NCBI GenBank assembly: GCA_002329495.1
Contig: DCTH01000092.1
Coordinates: forward strand, 10,525-16,756
Reading direction: 5' to 3'
From: Syntrophothermus sp. UBA1445
GTDB taxonomy: Bacteria > Bacillota > Syntrophomonadia > Syntrophomonadales > DTU052
DNA: 6,232 nt
Below the pieces are notes generated by a model that worked only from the letters and a program-made list of their open reading frames with translations, did not search any database and was not told the origin of the DNA. Made by a program: the position numbers and the translations under genes. This document shows positions 1-5,220 of this stretch, one piece after another (positions within the stretch are counted from its first letter, which is position 1; each line of letters starts with the position of its first letter).

Positions 1-588
1 TTTGCACTGCGCCCGGCTCCCGAAGAAGTAAGCCAGGCCCGGTCCTATCTCACCAGGTTGGGACTTGACATTAATCAGGGTGTTATCGGGATTTCCCTAC
101 GTAATTGGAATACCTTTTCCGACCAGCAGATGGCCCGGCTATTGGATAAGCTGGCGGAATCGGGGCATCCCCTGTTGTTGATCCCACTCCAGCACCCGGT
201 CGATTTGGAATACTCCTATCAGATCAAAGCTCTCATGAAGTCCCGGGTTACAGTTGCCGAAGCCCAGTTCACATCAACTGAACTTATGGGCGTTATCTCC
301 CATCTAAGGTTACTGGTGGGGATGAGATTACATTCCCTCATCTTTGCCGCCTGTGTGGGGACTCCCTTCGAAGGCATATCCTATGACCCCAAGGTGGAAA
401 CATTCCTCAGGCAATTCGGCAAGACCCCCTTATTTGATAGTGCCAGCTTGGACCTGGATGCCGTGGCTGTCAGAGTCAATCAGGCCCTCTCCGGCCACGA
501 TGACAGGGCATCAATCATACTTGCCCAGGCAGCAGAGCTTAAGGAGAAAGCCGACCAAAATGCCCGGCTGGTCTTAAGCATGGTGTAA
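1..588 (+). CDS. csaB: Polysaccharide pyruvyl transferase, CsaB-like (5' truncated by window edge)
   Basis: The reading frame is open from base 1 to the TAA at 586-588, giving 195 residues of the C-terminal half of a protein that starts outside the window. A full CsaB is usually about 350-400 residues. The diagnostic stretch is GMRLHSLIFAA (encoded at about 319-351) followed by GISYDPKV (373-396), the conserved C-terminal signature of the polysaccharide pyruvyl transferase family; the His of MRLH lies at 331-333. Upstream, GVIGISLRNWN resembles the start of the second Rossmann-like lobe. Family members transfer pyruvate from phosphoenolpyruvate to cell-wall polysaccharide, making the pyruvylated anchor that S-layer SLH domains bind. 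The CsaB assignment rests on the GISYDPKV motif and is inferred; other pyruvyl transferases share the fold. The C-terminal tail is Ala/Glu/Lys-rich and probably helical. A 127-bp gap separates it from the next gene. Confidence 0.85.
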   Translation, partial: FALRPAPEEVSQARSYLTRLGLDINQGVIGISLRNWNTFSDQQMARLLDKLAESGHPLLLIPLQHPVDLEYSYQIKALMKSRVTVAEAQFTSTELMGVISHLRLLVGMRLHSLIFAACVGTPFEGISYDPKVETFLRQFGKTPLFDSASLDLDAVAVRVNQALSGHDDRASIILAQAAELKEKADQNARLVLSMV

Positions 589-623
589 GGTAAACCCTCT
601 TACTGTTTGCTCTTTCCCCTCAC

Positions 624-635
624 CCGGCATGCCGG
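624..635. repeat. Perfect 12-bp palindrome between csaB and the ftsA-like gene
   Basis: CCGGCATGCCGG is identical to its reverse complement and starts 36 bases after the csaB stop codon. It has no loop and no T-run after it, so it is not a standard intrinsic terminator. It could be a protein-binding dyad or chance; nothing else in the 127-bp gap decides. Confidence 0.4.
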
Positions 636-663
636 AACCCCCAATCCGACCCAAGCAGGAAAT

Positions 664-692
664 TTGCCAATAATTATCGAAGTAGGTGTCAT
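664..692 (+). promoter_or_regulatory. Weak candidate sigma-A promoter for the ftsA-like gene
   Basis: TTGCCA (664-669) matches the -35 consensus at five of six bases. TGTCAT (687-692), 17 bases further on, matches the -10 at only four of six. This is the best pair I found in the gap before the gene at 716. It is weak enough that read-through from the upstream gene is equally possible. Confidence 0.22.
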
Positions 693-715
693 TAGAGCAT
701 TAGAGGAATAATCTG

Positions 716-2869
716 ATGGCCCGACAAAACGCCAAAAAAAGAAAGAATACCGAGCGGGTTTTCGCACTCGATATCGGCACCCGCTCGATTGTGGGTGTCC
801 TGCTGGAAAAGGCGGATGAAATCGCGGTCCAGGCCGCCGATTATCTGGAACACGAAGCCCGGTCAATGTATGATGGGCAGATTCACGATGTGGAAGCCGT
901 GGCTGCTGAGATTGCGGTCATCAAAAGACGGCTGGAACAGACCACGGGATTAAGGCTGAAAAAGGCGGCGGTCGCGGCCGCCGGCCGGGCATTAAGAACT
1001 GCTTCCGGGATGGCTACCGCCTCTCGTCCTCATATGTTGGAGATTACCTGGGAAGAGATCAAAGCCCTGGAATTGGAGGCAGTCCAAAAAGCCCAGATAA
1101 AAATTGCCGGTGAGGAGAAAAACCCGCAGGGTCATTTCTGTGTCGGTTACAGTGTAATCAACTACCTCCTGGAAGATCAGGTCCTGCAGAATCTGGTAGG
1201 GCAGATGGGTCACAAGGTGGGGGTAGAGGTAATTGCTACCTTCCTGCCCCGGGTGGTAATTGACAGTCTGTTTTCCGCCCTCAGAAAAGCCGGTCTGGAG
1301 GTGCAGAGTCTTACCCTGGAGCCTATTGCCGCCCTGACGGCTGCGATTCCCCCCAACATGCGACTCCTGAACCTGGCATTGGTGGACATCGGCGCCGGCA
1401 CCTCGGACATCGCCATTGTTCAGAGAGAAAAAATATGTGCGTACGCTATGGTACCCATAGGGGGGGATGAAGTCACCGAGGCTCTGGCGGAACGCTACCT
1501 TTTGGATTTTAACACCGCCGAAAAGCTTAAACGTCAGTTGAATGACGAAACTACTCTGACTTTTGCTGATGTTCTGGAGAACCAGGTTACCGAGACGGCA
1601 GACGCCATGAAGGAGTGCATCAGGCCAACTGTAAGAGAACTGGCCACCAGTGTCGCTCGAGAGATCCTGATCGCCAATCAGAAGGCACCGGATGCAGTCA
1701 TCTGTGTAGGGGGAGGCAGCCTGACCCCCGGACTGCTTCAGGACCTGGCCAGTGCACTGGAGTTGCCTGTTAACAGGGTAGGAATTCGAACCCGGGAGAC
1801 CCTTGATGGTATCAAAGGGGATCATCCCGTTTTAACCGGCCCCCAGGCGGTAACACCGATTGGAATCGGGTTACACGCCATGACCTCACGATTGCTCCCC
1901 ATGGTCAAAGTCAAGGTAAACAGCCATGAAATCCCGCTGTGGGGTTTGCAGGAAATAACCGTATCCACTGCCCTGTTGGCCTCGGGATTCAGCCTCAGCA
2001 ACATCTACGGACGTCCTGGAATGGGACTGACGGTAGAGGTTAATGGAGTTCTCAAATCCTTCCGGGGCACGATGGGAATACCCCCGGTCATCAAGGTTAA
2101 CGGAATGTCGGCGGGGCTTGATTCCCCGCTTACGGCCGGGGATAGTGTGGAGTTCATACCCGGTCAGGATGGAGAGGATGCACGGGTCCTGGTTAAAGAC
2201 CTGGTTGAACCCCTCGAAGGCACCGTATTTTTGAATGGAGAACCGGTTTTGGTATCACCTGAGGTGCGGGTAAATGGAATGCCCAGGGGATGGGAGGAGC
2301 CAGTTCCCGACCGGGCCCGGATAGAGGTGATTAAAGGTCAACCCCTGACCGAACTGTTGACCCGTTCCGGTATTGATGCAGAAAACCTCGAAGGGCGCAC
2401 CTTTCGGTTTTACATCAATGACCGGGATGTTACCCGGGAATGGAGACCTTGCCGGGTTTGGATAAATGGAGAGGAAGCGGACCTCGACAACCTGGCAGAG
2501 TTAGGAGACCAGGTCAGCTATTCTATTGAGAGCGCCCCCTGCTTGCGAGATGTACTGGAGATTGACGACAGGCCAACCCTGGTGGAATTGACCGTCAATA
2601 ATGAGCCGGTGGTCCTGTCCCAGGGTGGCATCCTGGTGGAGATGAATGGAAAACCGGTCACCCTGGACCAGACACTGCAGGATGGAGTCGCGATTAAAGT
2701 CAAACCGCAGGAAAAGTTGACTATTGTCAGTGACCTGCTCACCCACATAACTGTAACCCCTAGGCCTTCCGGAAATCTCATTATCAGAGTGAACGGTCTT
2801 GACGCCGGCTTTACAACTCCCGTAAATTCCGGTGATAAGGTCGATCTGTACTGGGAAGATACTGATTGA
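716..2869 (+). CDS. FtsA-family actin-like protein with a long C-terminal VNG-repeat region
   Basis: This is a 717-residue protein. Residues 16-390 form an FtsA-type actin/Hsp70 ATPase: phosphate-1 loop ALDIGTRSIVG (17-27), an FtsA-like 1C (SHS2) segment with GYSVINYLLEDQ (144-155) and ending near GLEV (193-196), connect motif LEPIAALTAA (201-210), phosphate-2 LVDIGAGTSDIAIV (222-235), adenosine motif CVGGGSLTPGL (330-340) and GIGLHAM (382-388). Canonical FtsA is about 410-450 residues and ends in an amphipathic membrane helix. Here about 280 further residues of repeats follow instead, and the end (LYWEDTD) is acidic, not amphipathic. The start is the ATG at 716, with AGAGGA at 702-707 eight bases before it; a basic stretch (KKRK) follows. 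A role in cell division or envelope morphogenesis is inferred from the family; the partner of the repeats is unknown. It is probably not the principal FtsA, which normally sits beside ftsZ. It lies upstream of ctsR but outside that operon. Confidence 0.88.
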   Translation: MARQNAKKRKNTERVFALDIGTRSIVGVLLEKADEIAVQAADYLEHEARSMYDGQIHDVEAVAAEIAVIKRRLEQTTGLRLKKAAVAAAGRALRTASGMATASRPHMLEITWEEIKALELEAVQKAQIKIAGEEKNPQGHFCVGYSVINYLLEDQVLQNLVGQMGHKVGVEVIATFLPRVVIDSLFSALRKAGLEVQSLTLEPIAALTAAIPPNMRLLNLALVDIGAGTSDIAIVQREKICAYAMVPIGGDEVTEALAERYLLDFNTAEKLKRQLNDETTLTFADVLENQVTETADAMKECIRPTVRELATSVAREILIANQKAPDAVICVGGGSLTPGLLQDLASALELPVNRVGIRTRETLDGIKGDHPVLTGPQAVTPIGIGLHAMTSRLLPMVKVKVNSHEIPLWGLQEITVSTALLASGFSLSNIYGRPGMGLTVEVNGVLKSFRGTMGIPPVIKVNGMSAGLDSPLTAGDSVEFIPGQDGEDARVLVKDLVEPLEGTVFLNGEPVLVSPEVRVNGMPRGWEEPVPDRARIEVIKGQPLTELLTRSGIDAENLEGRTFRFYINDRDVTREWRPCRVWINGEEADLDNLAELGDQVSYSIESAPCLRDVLEIDDRPTLVELTVNNEPVVLSQGGILVEMNGKPVTLDQTLQDGVAIKVKPQEKLTIVSDLLTHITVTPRPSGNLIIRVNGLDAGFTTPVNSGDKVDLYWEDTD
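2027..2863 (+). repeat. Tandem degenerate protein repeats (about five units of ~60 residues) in the FtsA-like protein
   Basis: From residue ~438 to the C-terminus the protein reads as repeated units: a strand with VNG or a close variant, a second strand with VNG, a turn ending PL..GD.V or similar, then a strand leading to a short helix such as LLT or DLL. Examples are VEVNG (440-444) with IKVNG (459-463) and GDSVEF (475-480); VFLNGEPV (504-511) with VRVNG (517-521); FYINDRDV (565-572) with VWING (581-585) and GDQVSY (597-602); LTVNNEPV (625-632) with VEMNGKPV (641-648); and a last half-unit with IRVNG (690-694) and GDKVDL (706-711). The spacing and the VNG...L..GD.V pattern resemble beta-grasp (ThiS/MoaD/TGS-like) folds; that fold call is inference. 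At the DNA level, AATGGAGAACCGGTT and AATGGAAAACCGGTC differ at only two of 15 bases. Confidence 0.7.
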
Positions 2870-3048
2870 AGAAAGCTCTTCCCGCCACCCCTTACGATAT
2901 TCAATGAGCTTCAAATTGAAATACTTCATCTCTATATCATAAAACACTCAATTTCCCCGGTAGTTTTTCAAGCAACCAGTCCCGCATTTTTTTATCCCTA
3001 TCGTCGCTGAACCCCTAATTTCAAGGAAATAATAGAAAACAAAAGAAA

Positions 3049-3065
3049 AGTTAATAATAGTCAAG
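3049..3065 (+). promoter_or_regulatory. Degenerate second CtsR-like heptad box
   Basis: AGTTAAT-AAT-AGTCAAG matches the CtsR consensus RGTCAAA-NAN-RGTCAAA at 11 of 14 heptad positions, with the correct 10-base period and an A in the middle of the spacer. It lies 98 bases upstream of the strong box on the same strand. It may be an auxiliary operator or a decayed one; the AT-rich setting makes a chance match possible. Confidence 0.3.
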
Positions 3066-3090
3066 GATATCGGCCCAATTTGCTTATCTA

Positions 3091-3102
3091 TGGGAATTCC
3101 CA
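3091..3102. repeat. Perfect 12-bp palindrome just upstream of the ctsR promoter
   Basis: TGGGAATTCCCA is fully self-complementary and ends four bases before the candidate -35 hexamer. The position suits a dimeric regulator's operator, but I do not recognise it as the site of a named factor. It is not CIRCE, whose arms are longer and separated by nine bases. Confidence 0.35.
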
Positions 3103-3106
3103 AACT

Positions 3107-3134
3107 TTGCGTTATTTGCGGCAGGATATAAAAT
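3107..3134 (+). promoter_or_regulatory. Candidate sigma-A promoter of the ctsR-mcsA-mcsB-clpC operon
   Basis: A TATAAAAT block (3127-3134) provides the -10 element; TAAAAT (3129-3134) matches five of six bases and lies 16 bases after a poor -35, TTGCGT (3107-3112). A start near 3141 would place the CtsR operator about +7 to +23, where bound repressor would block promoter escape. The -35 is weak, so the exact register is uncertain, but no better pair was seen between here and the gene. Confidence 0.45.
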
Positions 3135-3146
3135 AAGAACAGGAAA

Positions 3147-3163
3147 GGTCAAATAAAGTCAAA
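3147..3163 (+). promoter_or_regulatory. CtsR operator (heptad direct repeat)
   Basis: GGTCAAA-TAA-AGTCAAA is a full match to the known CtsR box RGTCAAA-NAN-RGTCAAA, the direct repeat bound by the winged-helix domains of a CtsR dimer. It ends 15 bases before the ctsR start codon and downstream of the candidate -10, so the operon is very probably autorepressed by CtsR and induced by heat or protein stress. Its 3' end runs into the ctsR ribosome binding site. Confidence 0.93.
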
Positions 3164-3168
3164 GGGGA
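3161..3168 (+). promoter_or_regulatory. ctsR ribosome binding site overlapping the CtsR operator
   Basis: AAAGGGGA, 10 bases before the ATG at 3179, is the only purine-rich Shine-Dalgarno-like block before ctsR and fixes that start. Its first three bases are the last three of the operator. Confidence 0.6.
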
Positions 3169-3178
3169 ATCTGCATCC

Positions 3179-3610
3179 ATGCGAAGTCTGGCAGACCGGA
3201 TTGAAAGCTATCTTAAAGTACTGATTGAACGCAGTGATAATGCTGAGGTCGAGATTCAACGTGTAGAACTGGCCGAGACTTTTCGGTGTGCCCCGTCTCA
3301 GATTACTTATGTACTGGGGACCCGTTTTACCCTGGATGAAGGATTTGTTACCGAAAGCAAACGTGGCGGACGGGGGTTTATCAAGATTCGCAAGCTCCAA
3401 CTGGAGGATAAGACGGATAGACCAGGAATCGCTCAGACTCAGGCGGAGAACATTATAAATGAACTGGAAGCCACTGGTTTCTTGACCAGTCGGGAGGCAT
3501 TATTACTCCGGGCTATCATCAACCGTGAGGTCCTGGACCTGCCCACGATGGATCGCGATTATATCAGATACCGAATTATGAAGACGGTAATCAATTTAAT
3601 GGAGGGATAA
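3179..3610 (+). CDS. ctsR: CtsR, repressor of class III heat-shock genes
   Basis: A 143-residue protein, slightly shorter than the ~154 of Bacillus subtilis CtsR. Residues 1-72 are the winged helix-turn-helix DNA-binding domain, with the family signature CAPSQITYVLGTRFT (37-51), then ESKRGGRGFIKI (59-70), the beta wing with its glycine loop. Residues ~83-143 form the C-terminal helical dimerisation domain, ending in DRDYIRYRIMKTVI, like the DRDELRARMMKAM stretch of the Bacillus protein. CtsR represses its own operon and other clp genes; heat is sensed through the glycine loop, and McsB/ClpCP inactivate or remove the protein under stress. Odd point: the loop is usually four glycines (RGGGGYIRI) but reads GGRG here, with Arg65 (CGG, 3371-3373) at the third position. 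A perfect CtsR box lies 15 bases upstream. The end of the gene carries the mcsA ribosome binding site. Confidence 0.97.
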   Translation: MRSLADRIESYLKVLIERSDNAEVEIQRVELAETFRCAPSQITYVLGTRFTLDEGFVTESKRGGRGFIKIRKLQLEDKTDRPGIAQTQAENIINELEATGFLTSREALLLRAIINREVLDLPTMDRDYIRYRIMKTVINLMEG

Positions 3611-3614
3611 GAGA

Positions 3615-4133
3615 ATGTACTGTGATGAATGCAAATCCAGACCGGCGGCCGTAACCATAACCGAAATGTTCAACGGGAAGCAGGTAGAGCTTCATCTCTG
3701 TCCCGAATGTGCCGCGCAAAAGGGGGTTGGTTTCTTTAACCTGGGTGGTGCATCGTTGCCCAAGCTGCTGGGGAGTTTCTTCGGATTTGGACCTATCCAG
3801 GTAGGGCAGGTACCGCAGCCCATGGTGCCCAGCAAGTCCTGCCCCAACTGTCATATCAGCCTGAAGGTTATCGGCCAACAGGGCCGGTTAGGCTGCAGTC
3901 AATGTTATGAGGAATTTGCGGAGCAACTCGAACCTACCTTGCGGAGGATTCATGGCAATACGGTTCATACTGGAAAAATACCCAAAAGGGGCGCTACCAA
4001 GATCAAGCTGCAACGAGAAATTGAACAGTTAAAGGCGCAGTTGCACTCCGCAGTATCCAATGAACAGTATGAAAAAGCCGCTGAATTAAGAGACCAGATA
4101 AAGAATCTGGAAAAGAACCAGGAATTGAGGTGA
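3615..4133 (+). CDS. mcsA: McsA, zinc-binding activator of the McsB arginine kinase
   Basis: A 172-residue protein with four CxxC pairs: C3/C6, C29/C32, C76/C79 and C94/C97. These match the two zinc-binding modules of McsA. The C-terminal part (about 133-168) is a UVR-type helical hairpin, with EIEQLKAQLHSAV then YEKAAELRDQIKNLE, a motif shared with UvrB/UvrC and used for protein contacts. In Bacillus, McsA binds and activates McsB and helps deliver substrates to ClpC. The start ATG is four bases after the ctsR stop, with GGAGGG (3601-3606) inside the end of ctsR, which implies co-transcription and probably translational coupling. The length is close to the ~185 of Bacillus. The Gly/Phe-rich linker at 36-60 is the least conserved part. 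No metal-binding Cys is missing. Confidence 0.95.
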   Translation: MYCDECKSRPAAVTITEMFNGKQVELHLCPECAAQKGVGFFNLGGASLPKLLGSFFGFGPIQVGQVPQPMVPSKSCPNCHISLKVIGQQGRLGCSQCYEEFAEQLEPTLRRIHGNTVHTGKIPKRGATKIKLQREIEQLKAQLHSAVSNEQYEKAAELRDQIKNLEKNQELR

Positions 4134-4140
4134 GTGCAGG

Positions 4141-5220
4141 ATGACACTTAAAGAACTCATCAAGAATCCGGTAGTCAGCTGGATGGCGGCTGATGGACCT
4201 GAGGCGGATATCGTGATTACCAGCCGAATCAGGCTCGCCCGCAACCTGGCCGGGATGCCATTCCCCCACCTGATGTCCGAGCAAAAGGTGGCCGAGAAGA
4301 TATGGGAGACGATCAGTAAGGGGCTGAAAAATTCGCCTGACCTGAAACTGGTTTCGATGAGCAAGTTAACGGATATGGAACGACAGATGCTTCTGGAGAA
4401 GCATCTCATCAGCCCGGAACATGCAGAGGTGGTTTCTCCTTACCGGGGTATCATAACCAATAAAACAGGGTCTGTAGCCATTATGGTAAATGAAGAGGAT
4501 CACTTGAGAATCCAGTGCCTGCTTTCCGGGTTGCAGCTTAACCAGGCTTACCGGTATGCAGACGACACCGATGATTTACTGGAGAAAGAGCTGGAATATG
4601 CGTTTGATGACCAGTGGGGCTATCTGACGTCATGCCCGACCAATGTGGGCACCGGAATGAGGGCTTCGGTTATGCTGCATTTGCCGGCCCTTACTATGAC
4701 CAATCAGAAGGGGGCGGTCTTCAATAACATCGCACAGCTTGGTTTGACGGTTCGCGGTCTGTATGGAGAGGGTACGGAGGCGTTGGGCAACTTTTATCAG
4801 GTGTCCAATCAGATAACTCTGGGTCAAACCGAAGAAGATATTATCAATAACCTGTGGACGGTTACACTGCATGTTGTAGAACAGGAGAGAAACACCAGAG
4901 AGAGGTTACAGTCGGAGATGAAGTATCAACTGGAGGATAAAGTCTGGCGCTCCTATGGATTGATCACCCATGCGCGGGTGATGACCTCTAACGAAGCTCT
5001 GGCTTTGCTGTCCGATGTTGCCCTGGGGGTGGATCTGAAAATTCTTCCTCCGATACCCCGGCAGATTTTGAACGAGTTGATGGTTGCCATACGGCCGGCC
5101 CACTTACAGGCGACTGGAGGACGAAAGATGGAAACCGCAGAGCGGGATATAACCCGAGCTCAGGTTATCAAGAATACCCTTAACAAAATCAGATCAGACA
5201 GGAGGGATAAGAATGATTAG
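4141..5220 (+). CDS. mcsB: McsB, protein arginine kinase
   Basis: A 359-residue protein, near the ~363 of Bacillus McsB. It is a phosphagen-kinase fold enzyme that phosphorylates arginine side chains of proteins, using ATP, as a degradation tag for ClpC-ClpP. Visible motifs: nucleotide-binding SRIRLARN (28-35); [10 protein letters not shown] (116-125), with acidic catalytic residues; [14 protein letters not shown] (164-177), with the catalytic Cys at 165; and [20 protein letters not shown] (205-224), near the start of the lid/substrate region. Near the C-terminus, RDITRA (335-340) is the RDxxRA motif that forms the allosteric phosphoarginine pocket in McsB. All expected active-site residues I can place are present, so the enzyme should be active. 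The ATG follows the mcsA stop by seven bases; GAGGTGA (4127-4133), overlapping that stop, serves as ribosome binding site. The gene overlaps clpC by eight bases. Confidence 0.97.
   Translation: MTLKELIKNPVVSWMAADGPEADIVITSRIRLARNLAGMPFPHLMSEQKVAEKIWETISKGLKNSPDLKLVSMSKLTDMERQMLLEKHLISPEHAEVVSPYRGIITNKTGSVAIMVNEEDHLRIQCLLSGLQLNQAYRYADDTDDLLEKELEYAFDDQWGYLTSCPTNVGTGMRASVMLHLPALTMTNQKGAVFNNIAQLGLTVRGLYGEGTEALGNFYQVSNQITLGQTEEDIINNLWTVTLHVVEQERNTRERLQSEMKYQLEDKVWRSYGLITHARVMTSNEALALLSDVALGVDLKILPPIPRQILNELMVAIRPAHLQATGGRKMETAERDITRAQVIKNTLNKIRSDRRDKND

Larger units (their letters stand above)
2870..3178. other. AT-rich intergenic regulatory region upstream of the ctsR operon
   Basis: This 309-bp gap is the longest gene-free stretch and is clearly more AT-rich than the flanking genes. 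The first 170 bases hold no gene I can support. A weak stem (TTCAAT/ATTGAA) and a T7 run at 2987-2993 are present, but they are about 70 bases apart and do not make an intrinsic terminator. The last ~130 bases carry the regulatory signals listed separately: a degenerate CtsR-like box, a 12-bp palindrome, a TTTGCG direct repeat, a TATAAAAT -10 region and the main CtsR box. Confidence 0.7.

Noticed and set aside
624..635. Palindrome as the csaB terminator
   Set aside because: The 12-bp dyad has no loop and no following T-tract, so it is listed only as a palindrome.
992..1825. Long open frame on the minus strand opposite the ftsA-like gene (277 codons)
   Set aside because: It lies wholly within a well-supported FtsA-family gene, and its translation is low-complexity and Gln/Gly-rich with no recognisable motif. 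It is a shadow of the sense codon pattern.
2501..2947. Minus-strand frame starting with a GTG in the intergenic gap and running into the ftsA-like gene
   Set aside because: Most of it overlaps the repeat-coding end of the ftsA-like gene on the other strand. No ribosome binding site or family motif is visible; only its first ~25 codons look at all protein-like.
2870..2993. Intrinsic terminator after the ftsA-like gene
   Set aside because: The hairpin next to the stop (GAAGA...TCTTC) has a five-bp stem and no T-run. The T7 run at 2987-2993 has no GC-rich stem before it, and the TTCAAT/ATTGAA stem is AT-only and too far away.
3091..3181. CIRCE element (HrcA operator)
   Set aside because: The only inverted repeat here is a contiguous 12-bp palindrome, unlike the nine-base arms and nine-base spacer of CIRCE. 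The control site is clearly a CtsR direct repeat.
3591..4284. Several minus-strand frames across mcsA and the start of mcsB
   Set aside because: They overlap genes identified by CxxC, UVR and arginine-kinase motifs, and have no ribosome binding sites or motifs of their own.
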